From positions 38,644 through 102,643 of the forward strand of contig CAJWCO010000003.1 of assembly GCA_913031145.1 (NCBI GenBank): DNA of 64,000 nt, given 5' to 3'. The position numbers and the translations under genes were made by a program. How positions within the stretch are numbered: the first letter of the stretch is position 1; each line of letters starts with the position of its first letter. Origin of the DNA: an uncultured Cellvibrionales bacterium (GTDB lineage: Bacteria; Pseudomonadota; Gammaproteobacteria; Pseudomonadales; Porticoccaceae). Below the pieces are notes generated by a model. The model was not told the DNA's origin, ran no database searches, and saw only the letters and a program-made list of their open reading frames with translations. Below, in pieces: positions 45,662 to 54,958 of this stretch.

Positions 45662-46450
45662 ATGTATATTCATGACCTACACACCAAGAAACAGCAAGGC
45701 AAAAGGTTCTCGTCAATCACCGCTTACGATGCCAGTTTTTCCCGATTAATAGGCCAAGCGGGCATAGAGCTGGTTTTAGTGGGCGACTCTTTGGGAAACG
45801 TCATCCAAGGAAAGAAAACAACCATTCCTGTCACACTCGATGAAATGGCTTACCACACAGAAGCCGTAAGTCGTGGTGGAGAAGCGTTTTTTTTAGTCTC
45901 CGACATGCCTTTCATGACCTACGCAACGTCAAACGACGCACTGGTCAATGCTGCCGTTTTAATGCAAGCGGGCGCACAAATGGTCAAGCTTGAGGGTGGC
46001 GAATGGCTGGGCGACACTATCTTTCAACTGGCCGAGCGGGGCTTGCCGGTCTGCGCACATATTGGGCTGACGCCGCAATCTGTGCATAAAATGGGCGGTT
46101 TCAAAGTGCAGGGAAAACAGCGCGAAGACGCGGAGACGATACTCGCCGATGCGCTTATTCTGGAAGAGGCAGGTGCCGAACTTCTGGTGGTAGAGTGCGT
46201 TCCGTCGTCTCTGGGCGCGCAATTGGCAAAGCGCCTTAGGATCCCAGTAATTGGCATCGGAGCAGGACCGCAGACCGACGCGCAAATTCTGGTTCTCTAC
46301 GATATGCTGGGGATCTCCGCGCGAATTCCAAAGTTCTCGCGAAACTTTTTAGACGGAGAAACCTCTGTGTTAGATGCGTTACAAGCTTACGCAGACAGCG
46401 TTCGTAACGGCAGATTCCCAGCGCCGGAGCACTGTTTTTCTGACTCTTAA
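45662..46450 (+). CDS. panB: 3-methyl-2-oxobutanoate hydroxymethyltransferase
   Basis: First committed step of pantothenate synthesis. 262 aa. 'ITAYDASFSRLIGQAGIE', 'VGDSLGNVIQGKKTTIPVTL', 'AHIGLTPQSVHKMGGFKVQG' and 'PVIGIGAGPQTDAQILVLYD' are all present. panC, which nearly always follows panB, is absent; the next gene is a peroxidase, 140 nt away. Confidence 0.97.
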   Translation: MYIHDLHTKKQQGKRFSSITAYDASFSRLIGQAGIELVLVGDSLGNVIQGKKTTIPVTLDEMAYHTEAVSRGGEAFFLVSDMPFMTYATSNDALVNAAVLMQAGAQMVKLEGGEWLGDTIFQLAERGLPVCAHIGLTPQSVHKMGGFKVQGKQREDAETILADALILEEAGAELLVVECVPSSLGAQLAKRLRIPVIGIGAGPQTDAQILVLYDMLGISARIPKFSRNFLDGETSVLDALQAYADSVRNGRFPAPEHCFSDS

Positions 46451-46590
46451 GACATATTTAACCCGCCACTGATGGATGTGCACAGCAGCAGATCTTAGGC
46501 GGTACAATCATCGGGCCACGCTCAAGCAAGAATCACGACCCAGCAAGTCACCCAGTCGTTCAACATCAACCGCAACTAGAGATTATCTTT

Positions 46591-47085
46591 ATGTCCAATA
46601 TAGAACAATCTAAGACCATTTATGCGTTCACCCTGCAGGCCGCAAATGGCGACAGTGTCTGTCTAGACCGCTATCGCGGTGACGTTCTCTTAATCGTAAA
46701 TACGGCTAGCCAATGTGGCCTGACAAACCAGTACGGCGGCCTACAAAATTTGTTTGACGCCTACAAAGACCGTGGTCTAACCGTCATTGCTATTCCCTGT
46801 AACCAATTCGCGGCCCAAGAACCGAGCGATGACGCTGACATACAGACATTTTGCTCACTTCGATACAATGTCAGCTTTCCCGTGATGGCAAAAGCTAACG
46901 TTAACGGCGAGCAGCAAATTCCTTTGTACGAACACCTTAAATGTGGTGCTGGTGGATTAATCAGCGACGATATCAAATGGAACTTTACAAAATTTCTCAT
47001 TAACCGTGAGGGGCATATCGTCAGTCGCCACGCGCCCACCACTGCGCCAGAGTCACTGATCAAAGAAATCGAAGCATTGCTGTAA
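46591..47085 (+). CDS. Glutathione peroxidase family protein (Cys type)
   Basis: 164 aa thioredoxin-fold peroxidase. Peroxidatic Cys in 'NTASQCGLTNQYGGL', conserved Gln/Asn segment 'IPCNQFAAQEP', and 'IKWNFTKFLIN' with the active-site Trp. Bacterial Cys-type members usually reduce peroxides with thioredoxin rather than glutathione. No signal peptide. In the usual place of panC downstream of panB. Confidence 0.93.
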   Translation: MSNIEQSKTIYAFTLQAANGDSVCLDRYRGDVLLIVNTASQCGLTNQYGGLQNLFDAYKDRGLTVIAIPCNQFAAQEPSDDADIQTFCSLRYNVSFPVMAKANVNGEQQIPLYEHLKCGAGGLISDDIKWNFTKFLINREGHIVSRHAPTTAPESLIKEIEALL

Positions 47086-47202
47086 ACGCGGGTCGCTTTC
47101 TTTGTACTCACTTAACACGAGAGGAGCAAAGAACTCGCCAGCATCTGCGTTGCAGTTTCAAGGGGCAACATGAGCGCCCTGAAAGGTGGACATGCCAAAC
47201 AG

Positions 47203-47607
47203 CTAGACCTTTGGCTTTACGTAAAGAACCAAGTTATGGTCGACCAACTCATAGCCATGTTTTTCGGCGATTTTCTTTTGTAGCTCCTCAATTTCCTTAT
47301 CGTGAAATTCAATCACTGTGCCGGTTTCTGAACACACCATATGGTCGTGATGATCACCTCGATCCAGCTCGTAGACCGCGGGACCACTATCAAAGTTATG
47401 CCGAATAATGAGCGAGGATCCCTCGAATTGCGCAAGAACTCGGTACACTGTCGCAATGCCAACGTCCTCCTCAGCGTCACGTAAGCGTCTGTAAATATCC
47501 TCTGCAGTCATGTGCAATTCCGACTGCTCTAGAATCTGTAGAATTTTAACCCGAGGCAACGTCACCTTGAGTCCAGCTTTTTTAAGTTCTTGATCTTCAG
47601 AGGCCAT
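47203..47607 (-). CDS. fur: Ferric uptake regulator Fur
   Basis: Iron-responsive repressor. 134 aa from ATG 47607; the longer frame to 47685 would run through bamE and has no homology. Winged-helix 'LKVTLPRVKILQILE', 'DVGIATVYRVLAQFE', metal-site 'GDHHDHMVCSETG'. The C-terminal CxxC is missing, as in many gammaproteobacterial Fur. Divergent from bamE, the standard arrangement; GATAATAAT in the shared gap resembles both a -10 and half a Fur box. Confidence 0.97.
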   Translation of the reverse strand: MASEDQELKKAGLKVTLPRVKILQILEQSELHMTAEDIYRRLRDAEEDVGIATVYRVLAQFEGSSLIIRHNFDSGPAVYELDRGDHHDHMVCSETGTVIEFHDKEIEELQKKIAEKHGYELVDHNLVLYVKPKV

Positions 47608-47678
47608 TGTTTGTTCTTCTATAATGGTAGCACTTAGATTATTATCACGGTTCGCGACGTGAACTGGAAGCCCTGTGT

Positions 47679-48056
47679 ATGTCAATCAACAAGATTCTTT
47701 TCGTTACCATAGTGACATTGATCGTCGGTTGCAACAATCTCGGGTTGCCCAGCGTGCACAAGATTCCCGTACAACAGGGTAACATCATCGAACAAGACAT
47801 GATCGATACGTTGAAACCTGGGATGACTAAAGCACAAGTGCAATTTGTCCTCGGCACGCCTCTAATTGTAGATACATTTGATCAAAGCCAATGGATTTAT
47901 CCTTACAGCCTGATTGATGCCCGCTCAAGAAAAAAAGAAAAAAGACTCATCGTCTATTTTGATGCAATTGGAAAGTTGTCGCGAATGACGGGCGATTACT
48001 TACCCAGCGATGCGCAACAGGATATCTCAAAAGACGACTCGCAAACGCTCAACTAG
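47679..48056 (+). CDS. bamE: Outer-membrane assembly lipoprotein BamE
   Basis: Small lipoprotein of the BAM complex. 125 aa. Signal peptide with lipobox 'LIVGC' (Cys18), then the SmpA/OmlA fold: 'KPGMTKAQVQFVLGTPLI' and 'WIYPYSL'. A TATAAT at 47620-47625 with a weak TTCAGA -35 may drive it, overlapping the fur start. fur/bamE/ratA is a conserved gammaproteobacterial group. Confidence 0.95.
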   Translation: MSINKILFVTIVTLIVGCNNLGLPSVHKIPVQQGNIIEQDMIDTLKPGMTKAQVQFVLGTPLIVDTFDQSQWIYPYSLIDARSRKKEKRLIVYFDAIGKLSRMTGDYLPSDAQQDISKDDSQTLN

Positions 48057-48178
48057 ACGCACATTTACGCAACGCCAAATGGCAAAACTACCTGCCACAC
48101 TGTCACCACCGGTCGCACTCAGATTGTGTGTTGCATTTGGATGATTGTTAGCGCGCAAAAACCGCCACAGACAGGCGC

Positions 48179-48628
48179 TTAACTGTCTCCAATAGCGCCT
48201 CCATACACGCTATCCGCACGCTGACAAACGGCGTCAACTAGGTCATTGGCAACCCCTGAAAACAAGGTAGACGCGGCCATTCGCAGTGCCGAATTTTTGA
48301 ACTCAAAACGTAGGTCAAGAGACACCTTGCAAGCAGAATCAGTAAGGTTAGTGAACACCCACTCTCCACATAGGCTACTAAAAGGTCCGTCTTCAAGAAA
48401 GACGACGATCTTTGAAGGCGAAGATAACGTATTTCGGGTCACCAGCGTAATCTGAATGCCCGCCTTTTTTAAATGCATTTTTGCCAACATGTGGACGTCG
48501 CTGTGTTCCACAATTTCCGCCGCCACACAGCCATTTAGAAACTCTGGGTAACAACGTACATCGTTGACGAGGTCATACATACACTGGCTAGAGTGCATAA
48601 CGATCGCTGAGCGCTGTATTCGGGTCAC
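48179..48628 (-). CDS. ratA: RatA family START-domain protein
   Basis: 149 aa SRPBCC/START protein related to E. coli RatA and mitochondrial Coq10. 'YDLVNDVRCYPEFLNGC' and 'FEFKNSALRMAASTLF' are typical. In E. coli it was described as inhibiting 70S assembly, while the Coq10 likeness suggests quinone binding; sequence does not decide. It is usually beside smpB; here a transporter gene lies between. Confidence 0.88.
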   Translation of the reverse strand: MTRIQRSAIVMHSSQCMYDLVNDVRCYPEFLNGCVAAEIVEHSDVHMLAKMHLKKAGIQITLVTRNTLSSPSKIVVFLEDGPFSSLCGEWVFTNLTDSACKVSLDLRFEFKNSALRMAASTLFSGVANDLVDAVCQRADSVYGGAIGDS

Positions 48629-48637
48629 TGCCGCACC

Positions 48638-50014
48638 TTATAAAAAGAACTTGTCGTATATACCCATCACGAAAATACATGTAATCGCAAAGGGTGCCAC
48701 ATAGCATAGTACCGCCCGCCATGCCGTCATCCACGCACCTTTGAGCTCTGGAATTTGTTCTTCAATAATGGCTTTGCGCATCGCAAAACCGGTAAATAAC
48801 GAGATCGCTAAACCGCCAAGCGGTAGTATGATATTGGCTGTTAAAAAGTCTAAAGCATCAAAAAAAGTGAATCCAGCAATAGTCGCGTCACGACCCACGT
48901 TGAAAGATAACACCGTACCCAAACCCAGAACCCAGACCGCAGCGACCAAGACAACATTTGCCTTCAGACGACTATAGTTTTGCGCCTCCATAAGCCAAGC
49001 CACAGCAGGCTCCAGAAGCGAAATCGCGGAACTCCAAGCAGCTATTACCACTAAAATAAAAAATACTGCTCCCACCAATAGACCGCCTGGCATGTTACCA
49101 AAAGCCACGGGCAAACTAATAAACATGAGCCCTGGACCTGCGCTTGGCTCAATCCCAGGCGTTGCGAATACAATTGAAAAAATAATTAAACCGGAAATAA
49201 TAGCAACGAGGCTATCGAACAACGCCACCACCAAAACAGTCTGACCAATACTTGCGTTGGCCGGCATGTAGGCGCCATAGGCCATAATCGCACCCATACC
49301 AATACTCAGCGTAAAGAACGCTAAACCCATGGCCTCAAGAATGGCTCTCCATGTCAACGAACTCGCGTCAAAACGAAACAAAAACTGCCAAGCAGCCGAA
49401 AAATCGCCTTTAAAAACAGCAAACACCAACATCCCGAGAAGCATAACGAACAATAACGGCATTAGGATCTCAACGGCCGTACCGACGCCTTTCCTCACTC
49501 CGCGTACCACCACGACCATACACAAAGCCAAAAAAGCCGTCTGCCATACAATCAACCGCAACGGGTTGTTGGTCAATTCTGCAAACAACCCAGCCGCTAC
49601 TTCGCCGTCAGCGCCAATCAGGTTACCTCTCGCCATCTGCACAACATAGTCAAGCGCCCAACCCGCGATAACCGCATAGAACGACAAAATAATTAAGCCG
49701 GCGGTAACCCCCAACCAGCCGACACATCGCCAATGTTGAGCGGCGCCACTCACGGTCACTGCGTGGCGCATGGCATTAATTGGACTTTGGCGCCCTGAAC
49801 GCCCTATCAAAACCTCAGCCATCATTACGGGTACGCCAATCAGGAAGACGCATAACAAGTAAACAAAGACAAAAGCACCACCACCAAAGCTACCCGCGAC
49901 ATAAGGGAACTTCCACATATTGCCAAGACCGACAGCCGATCCCGTCGCGGCCAGAATAAATGTCCATCGACTCACCCACACACCATGCATACTTTTCGCC
50001 TGTAAACCCATCAT
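48638..50014 (-). CDS. Sodium-dependent neurotransmitter-symporter (NSS) family transporter
   Basis: About 458 aa, eleven to twelve membrane helices of the LeuT fold. TM1 has 'TGSAVGLGNMWKFPYVAG', matching the family's sodium and substrate site, with 'NGG'-like glycine-rich turn 'SFGGGAFVF' after it. Substrate likely an amino acid but not determinable. Start at ATG 50014 or 50011, just after GAGGA. It is placed between ratA and smpB, and ends 10 nt before the ratA start, so it may be co-transcribed with ratA. Confidence 0.9.
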   Translation of the reverse strand: MMGLQAKSMHGVWVSRWTFILAATGSAVGLGNMWKFPYVAGSFGGGAFVFVYLLCVFLIGVPVMMAEVLIGRSGRQSPINAMRHAVTVSGAAQHWRCVGWLGVTAGLIILSFYAVIAGWALDYVVQMARGNLIGADGEVAAGLFAELTNNPLRLIVWQTAFLALCMVVVVRGVRKGVGTAVEILMPLLFVMLLGMLVFAVFKGDFSAAWQFLFRFDASSLTWRAILEAMGLAFFTLSIGMGAIMAYGAYMPANASIGQTVLVVALFDSLVAIISGLIIFSIVFATPGIEPSAGPGLMFISLPVAFGNMPGGLLVGAVFFILVVIAAWSSAISLLEPAVAWLMEAQNYSRLKANVVLVAAVWVLGLGTVLSFNVGRDATIAGFTFFDALDFLTANIILPLGGLAISLFTGFAMRKAIIEEQIPELKGAWMTAWRAVLCYVAPFAITCIFVMGIYDKFFL

Positions 50015-50242
50015 GCATCCTCGTTTGTACACATTTTTAGCAGCATTCGCGTGCTACCGGCGGTGTTATTAAGTTATCACTCATGATTGATAGTAGCAAA
50101 AAAAAAAGCTCAAGAGCATAAGAGATATTTTGCTTATATCGCAAGCTTATATTCGCAATTACACCTCGAACGCATCTAATTTCTCGGCGTAATAACCGTG
50201 AATAGTCAATGACAATGCCCACACTCAACGTATAATTCAGCC

Positions 50243-50719
50243 ATGATCAAAAAGAAACCAAAAATCACCTCAAGTACAATCGGCCTCAACAAAAAAGTGA
50301 AGCATGATTATTTTATTGAGCAAAAATTTGAAGCGGGCCTCGCTCTGAAAGGCTGGGAGGTGAAAAGTCTGCGAGCTGGACGGATTAACCTGACCGATAC
50401 TTACGTGCATATCAAAAATGGCGAGGCATGGCTAATTGGAACCAACATATCACCACTCCCTACGGCATCAACCCATTATGTCACCGACCCGACACGCACC
50501 CGTAAACTACTGTTAAACCACCGAGAACTGAGTACCTTAGAAGCAGGTGTTAACCAGAAGGGGTTTACCTGTGTCTGCACAGCCTTGTATTGGAAGGGAC
50601 ACTTGGTCAAATGTGAGATTGCGCTCGCCAAAGGCAAGGCGCATTATGACAAACGCATGGATGATAAAGAGCAGGATTGGAACAGACAAAAACAGCGTAT
50701 CATGCGTCACTCAGTTTAA
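50243..50719 (+). CDS. smpB: SsrA-binding protein SmpB
   Basis: Partner of tmRNA in rescuing stalled ribosomes. 158 aa. '[19 protein letters not shown]', '[16 protein letters not shown]', '[15 protein letters not shown]', and the basic tail '[15 protein letters not shown]'. No tmRNA gene is visible within the window. SspB, the adaptor for tmRNA-tagged proteins, is encoded at 22171-22605. Converges on rhlB. Confidence 0.98.
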   Translation: MIKKKPKITSSTIGLNKKVKHDYFIEQKFEAGLALKGWEVKSLRAGRINLTDTYVHIKNGEAWLIGTNISPLPTASTHYVTDPTRTRKLLLNHRELSTLEAGVNQKGFTCVCTALYWKGHLVKCEIALAKGKAHYDKRMDDKEQDWNRQKQRIMRHSV

Positions 50720-50762
50720 CCGCGCAATCACATTCGCGACTTTAACGTGTATCTCTACTTGA

Positions 50763-52337
50763 TCACGCCGAATTACTGTTAGAGGTCGGATCTGTGTCGT
50801 CCGCGTTAGAACTTGTATCTATATCGTCGACGCCAACAGGTGTCGCAGGAGCCTTCGGTGCGTCATCGGAAATTTCCGAATCCGGCATTACGCCGTCTGC
50901 CTCGCCAACATCTAACACCTCTGGTTTGGCCTCTACCGATACAGCATCGTCTGCAACTGAGGTCAGATTAGAGGTGTCCTCGACATCTGGGACCGATTGT
51001 TGCGACACATCACTGTCCGAGTCCGTACCCGCAGCGCCAGGCGCACCCATATCGCTTAATAAGTCGTCTGGCATCGTACAGTTCAACTTCTGACCGAGGA
51101 GTTTTTCAATAGGCTCCAGTAAAAAAGCATCATCTTCGCATGCAAAACTGATGGATATGCCCGTCCGGCCGGCTCTACCCGTCCGGCCAATGCGGTGCAC
51201 GTAGTCTTCTGGTTCCTCAGGGAGCGTGTAGTTGATCACATGACTCACCCCGTCAACGTGTATTCCCCGACCCGCCACATCAGTGGCTACCATCACCCGC
51301 GTGGACCCATTTTTAAACCCTTCTAGGGTTTTTATACGTCGAGTCTGCGGAACATCACCAGACAACAAACCCACCTTAAGTCCTTTCTTCCGCAATTTGT
51401 CGTGCAAATTACGACAAATGTCTCGACGATTCGCAAAGACCATCACACTTTCAACGTTGTCGCCACTCAGAATCAGGTTCAGCAACTGAAATTTTTCGTC
51501 TGCTGTGGTGATATAAATTTTTTGCTCTACGCTGTCTGTGGCAATACGGTCGGCACCAATTTCTATCTGCGCAGGTTGTTCCGTCCACTGCTCTGCGAGC
51601 CTCAGCACGTCTTGCGTGAACGTAGCAGAATAAAGCATCGTTTGACGATCGCAATTTTTTGGAGTCAGTCGAACTAAGCGTCGGACCTGAGGAATAAAGC
51701 CCATGTCGAGCATACGATCCGCTTCATCTATGACCAACGCCTCTACTTGATCTAAGTAAATATCGCGGTTGTTTGCGAAGTCTAAAAGACGGCCGGGCGT
51801 GCCCACAAGAATATCACAATGCGTCGTTTCTAAGCGCTTAAGCTGCTTGGCATACTCCATACCGCCGACTAACGCATGTACCTTGAGGCCGGTAAAACGG
51901 GTCAGTTGCACCGCATCTTCCGCTATTTGCAACGCCAATTCGCGCGTTGGAGCAAGAATCAGTGAGCGTGCCTCACCTAAAAAACGTTCGTCCTCAATGG
52001 GATGATTCAAAAGATCAGTGACGATACTCAACAAAAAGGCCGCGGTCTTACCCGTGCCCGTCTGCGCTTTGCCAACAATATCATGTCCATTCAATGTGTA
52101 TGGCAATGACGCTGCTTGAATCGGGGTACAGTATTCAAACCCGAGCGCCGCCACTCCCCGCATCAGCTTTAAAGGTAATTCAAAGTCATGAAATCGGGCT
52201 TTTCCCTCGCAGGGTTCAACTACGAACTGTTCAAGGCTCCACGGCGGCGATCTTCTGCGCCTGCGCGGGCGCGTTGGCGTGGCTTTTGTGTCAGGCACGC
52301 TATCTTTTAATTGTTCGGCTTGTTCAGTCAAGGTCAT
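50763..52337 (-). CDS. rhlB: DEAD-box RNA helicase RhlB
   Basis: 524 aa from ATG 52337. Q motif '[11 protein letters not shown]', Walker A '[11 protein letters not shown]', '[10 protein letters not shown]', '[13 protein letters not shown]', 'SAT', and motif VI '[12 protein letters not shown]'. In E. coli RhlB unwinds RNA for the degradosome. Residues 1-40 are Arg-rich ('RPRRRRRS'). The last 110 or so are strongly acidic, Asp/Ser/Thr/Ala-rich and without hydrophobic core; Pseudomonas RhlB has extra N-terminal sequence instead. Confidence 0.92.
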   Translation of the reverse strand: MTLTEQAEQLKDSVPDTKATPTRPRRRRRSPPWSLEQFVVEPCEGKARFHDFELPLKLMRGVAALGFEYCTPIQAASLPYTLNGHDIVGKAQTGTGKTAAFLLSIVTDLLNHPIEDERFLGEARSLILAPTRELALQIAEDAVQLTRFTGLKVHALVGGMEYAKQLKRLETTHCDILVGTPGRLLDFANNRDIYLDQVEALVIDEADRMLDMGFIPQVRRLVRLTPKNCDRQTMLYSATFTQDVLRLAEQWTEQPAQIEIGADRIATDSVEQKIYITTADEKFQLLNLILSGDNVESVMVFANRRDICRNLHDKLRKKGLKVGLLSGDVPQTRRIKTLEGFKNGSTRVMVATDVAGRGIHVDGVSHVINYTLPEEPEDYVHRIGRTGRAGRTGISISFACEDDAFLLEPIEKLLGQKLNCTMPDDLLSDMGAPGAAGTDSDSDVSQQSVPDVEDTSNLTSVADDAVSVEAKPEVLDVGEADGVMPDSEISDDAPKAPATPVGVDDIDTSSNADDTDPTSNSNSA

Positions 52338-52947
52338 CACATAAGGGTATTGAAGTCGGTTGGATAGTTAATCTATGCCAAACGCCTCAGTTAACTTCAT
52401 AAGGACGGAGTATATCAGATTCGTGCTCCGGATTAACCCAAAATACGTGTGCTTGCCAATAATGGCTAAATGAAGCGCAAAAATGGCTCAAAGAGCGTCC
52501 AAGAAAAAATCTAATGATACGCCACTTCTTCAAATCTACACCCCATAAAATAATGTGCAAAACGGCACTTGCAAAACACCGTACTCACAGCAGACTGATG
52601 CATTGCTGGTGATTGAGACAACGCCGGCTATGTGAAAAAGAAAACGTAGAATTCAAAAATCGCCACAATAACCCAGGTATTTGTCACGCCATCTTCTTTT
52701 GCAGTGAGTACCTATGAAGCGAAAATTTAAATCGCATTTTTCGATAAAAAGGTGACCAGTAACTGCAGGCGTCGTCAGTACGGTTATGACGCGTTCTTTT
52801 GTGGCTTTAATTGCCCGCGACCCAATTGCGGATGGGCGCTCTCTCCGCGTCCAATCACGCTCATAAAAAAAGGCAATCAAAATGCATTCAGCTGAAAAAC
52901 ATTTTGCTACGTTCTGCAAAAAAATTACGACGCACCGAGCGCTCTAT
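52338..52947. other. 610-nt region between rhlB and prmC without a convincing gene
   Basis: One of the longest gene-poor stretches here. The only frame of size (52653-52919, minus, 88 codons from TTG) has no ribosome site and an unconvincing composition. In related clusters moeB often follows prmC; no trace of it is readable. Several A/T runs occur but no hairpin with a T-tail that I trust, and no tRNA or known sRNA. The rhlB promoter must lie near its right-hand start. Confidence 0.4.
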
Positions 52948-53799
52948 TTATTGGCACAGCGCCGTACCCAGTGTTATACGTTCTTGACCGTTCAGATCAC
53001 GATGCGTCGTCACCTGATCAAACCCTGACTTGGCATAAAGAGCACGCACGGCACTTCCTTGGTCATAGCCATGCTCAGTTATCAACCAACCGTGTTTATG
53101 CAAAGCCCGTGAAGCCCCGCCGATAATCTGTCTCAAATCATCGAGACCGTCAGCCCCCGAGGTCAACGCAGTCGTCGGTTCAAAACGCACGTCGCCCTCC
53201 CCAAGATGTGGATCAGACTGCGCAATGTAAGGAGGGTTGCTGACAATACAGTGAAAGCGCTGGCCTCGTATAGGTTCATACCAGTCCCCACACACAAAAG
53301 ACACATAATCAAAGCCATAACGCCCCAAATTTCGCTCTGCAATTGCCAGTGCCGATTGACTGTTATCAGTGGCGGTGCACTGCCACATAGGACGCTCGCT
53401 TGCCAACGCCAGAATAACGGGGCCGCTACCCGTGCCCAGATCAAGCACCTGTGCGGTTTCAGGAAGATCCAACTGCAGCGCCTTTTCTACGAGTAACTCT
53501 GTCTCGGGTCGCGGGATCAGGGTCGCTGCTGACACCTGTAAATCGAGGGTCCAGAAACCGCAACTTTGCGTTAAATAAGCCACCGGCTCTCCCGCAAGGC
53601 GGCGTTGAAAAAGTTCCTCGAAATGACTTAAATGACCTTCACTCATCTTGGCATCGGGCCATGTTCGCAACCATGCTTGCGTTTTTTGTAAAACAAAACA
53701 CAAAATCAGCTGTGTATCCAGCATTGCGGTATCAGTGATGCCGTTAAGCTGAGCACTTCGCGATATTGCATCGGCAATTCGAATCGGCGGATTTCGCAA
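52948..53799 (-). CDS. prmC: Release factor glutamine methyltransferase
   Basis: Methylates the Gln of the GGQ motif in RF1/RF2. 283 aa. SAM site 'VLDLGTGSGPVILALA' and catalytic 'IVSNPPYIAQSDPHL'. N-terminal helical domain recognises the factor. The gene sits 6 nt downstream of prfA, encoding its substrate RF1. Confidence 0.96.
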   Translation of the reverse strand: MRNPPIRIADAISRSAQLNGITDTAMLDTQLILCFVLQKTQAWLRTWPDAKMSEGHLSHFEELFQRRLAGEPVAYLTQSCGFWTLDLQVSAATLIPRPETELLVEKALQLDLPETAQVLDLGTGSGPVILALASERPMWQCTATDNSQSALAIAERNLGRYGFDYVSFVCGDWYEPIRGQRFHCIVSNPPYIAQSDPHLGEGDVRFEPTTALTSGADGLDDLRQIIGGASRALHKHGWLITEHGYDQGSAVRALYAKSGFDQVTTHRDLNGQERITLGTALCQ

Positions 53800-53805
53800 A
53801 CTCGG

Positions 53806-54888
53806 CTACCCTGACAATTCTGCTAGTTGTTCTGCTTGAAACTCATTGACGAGCGCTTGAAGTATTTCGTCCAACGCGCCCTCAGCGATTTCAGCAAGCT
53901 TATACAGGGTCAGGTTAATCCGGTGGTCCGTTACCCGACCTTGAGGGAAATTGTAAGTTCGAATGCGTTCTGAGCGATCACCACTGCCCACCAGACTCCG
54001 GCGCTGATCTGCCTGCTCTTGTGCTTGCCCTTCGCTCTGGGCAGAGTTCAGCTTTGCCTGCAAAACTGCCATCGCTTTCGCGCGATTTTTATGCTGTGAG
54101 CGTTCATCCTGACATTCCACCACCAACCCCGAAGGTAAGTGTGTTAGGCGAATCGCTGAATCCGTTTTGTTCACATGCTGGCCTCCCGCGCCCGACGCAC
54201 GAAAGGTGTCAACACGAAGGTCCGACTTGTTGATTTCAATCGCATCTTGTTCGTCCGCCTCAGCAAGGACAGCAACCGTACAGGCTGACGTGTGGACGCG
54301 CCCTTGCGATTCAGTTTCAGGCACCCGTTGTACGCGATGTGCTCCTGATTCAAATTTTAATTGCGAATAAACACCTTGCCCTACGATACGCGCGATCACC
54401 TCTTTATACCCACCATGATCACCTTGGTGGGCGCTGATAATTTCAATACTCCACCGCTGGCGTTCAGCATATTTAGAGTACATACGAAAGAGATCTCCAG
54501 AAAAGATGGCCGCTTCATCACCGCCTGTTCCAGCACGAATTTCCAAGAAGACATTTTTATCGTCGTTGGGGTCTTTAGGTAAAAGTAATTTCTGCAGACT
54601 TAAGGCCAGTTCGTCTGTTTCCCTTTCGCTGTCACGCAACTCCTCTTGCGCCATCTGGCGGATATCTGGATCCGCGTCGCTGAGTAACTGACGCACCTCT
54701 TCAATATTTTTCAGCACTGCGCTGTAAGCTCTGTATTGACCAATAACAGGCTCAAGTTCTGCGTATTCCTGAGAAAGTGGCCGGAAACGGCTTTGGTCAC
54801 TAATTATCTCCGCATCACTCAGAAGTGCGGACACTTCGTCAAAGCGCTCACTCAACAGCTCTAATTTCGTTGCGATCGACGTCTTCAT
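53806..54888 (-). CDS. prfA: Peptide chain release factor 1
   Basis: Terminates at UAA/UAG. 360 aa, identical to the usual length. GGQ in '[15 protein letters not shown]' and the anticodon-like PxT site region is '[16 protein letters not shown]'. Part of the hemA-prfA-prmC operon. Confidence 0.98.
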   Translation of the reverse strand: MKTSIATKLELLSERFDEVSALLSDAEIISDQSRFRPLSQEYAELEPVIGQYRAYSAVLKNIEEVRQLLSDADPDIRQMAQEELRDSERETDELALSLQKLLLPKDPNDDKNVFLEIRAGTGGDEAAIFSGDLFRMYSKYAERQRWSIEIISAHQGDHGGYKEVIARIVGQGVYSQLKFESGAHRVQRVPETESQGRVHTSACTVAVLAEADEQDAIEINKSDLRVDTFRASGAGGQHVNKTDSAIRLTHLPSGLVVECQDERSQHKNRAKAMAVLQAKLNSAQSEGQAQEQADQRRSLVGSGDRSERIRTYNFPQGRVTDHRINLTLYKLAEIAEGALDEILQALVNEFQAEQLAELSG

Positions 54889-54958
54889 AACGATTCTGCC
54901 CCGGCACCGCTTGCGTACTCATGGTCTCTGTCGACGTTACCGCGCACGGTCATCCAAA

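Noticed and set aside
47608..47678. Fur box in the fur-bamE gap
   Set aside because: Only one half-site-like GATAATAAT is present; it fits a -10 element as well.
50720..50762. Possible tmRNA next to smpB
   Set aside because: Only 43 nt separate smpB from rhlB; too short for ssrA.
52653..52919. 88-codon minus-strand frame in the rhlB-prmC gap
   Set aside because: TTG start without a ribosome site, odd composition, no family likeness.
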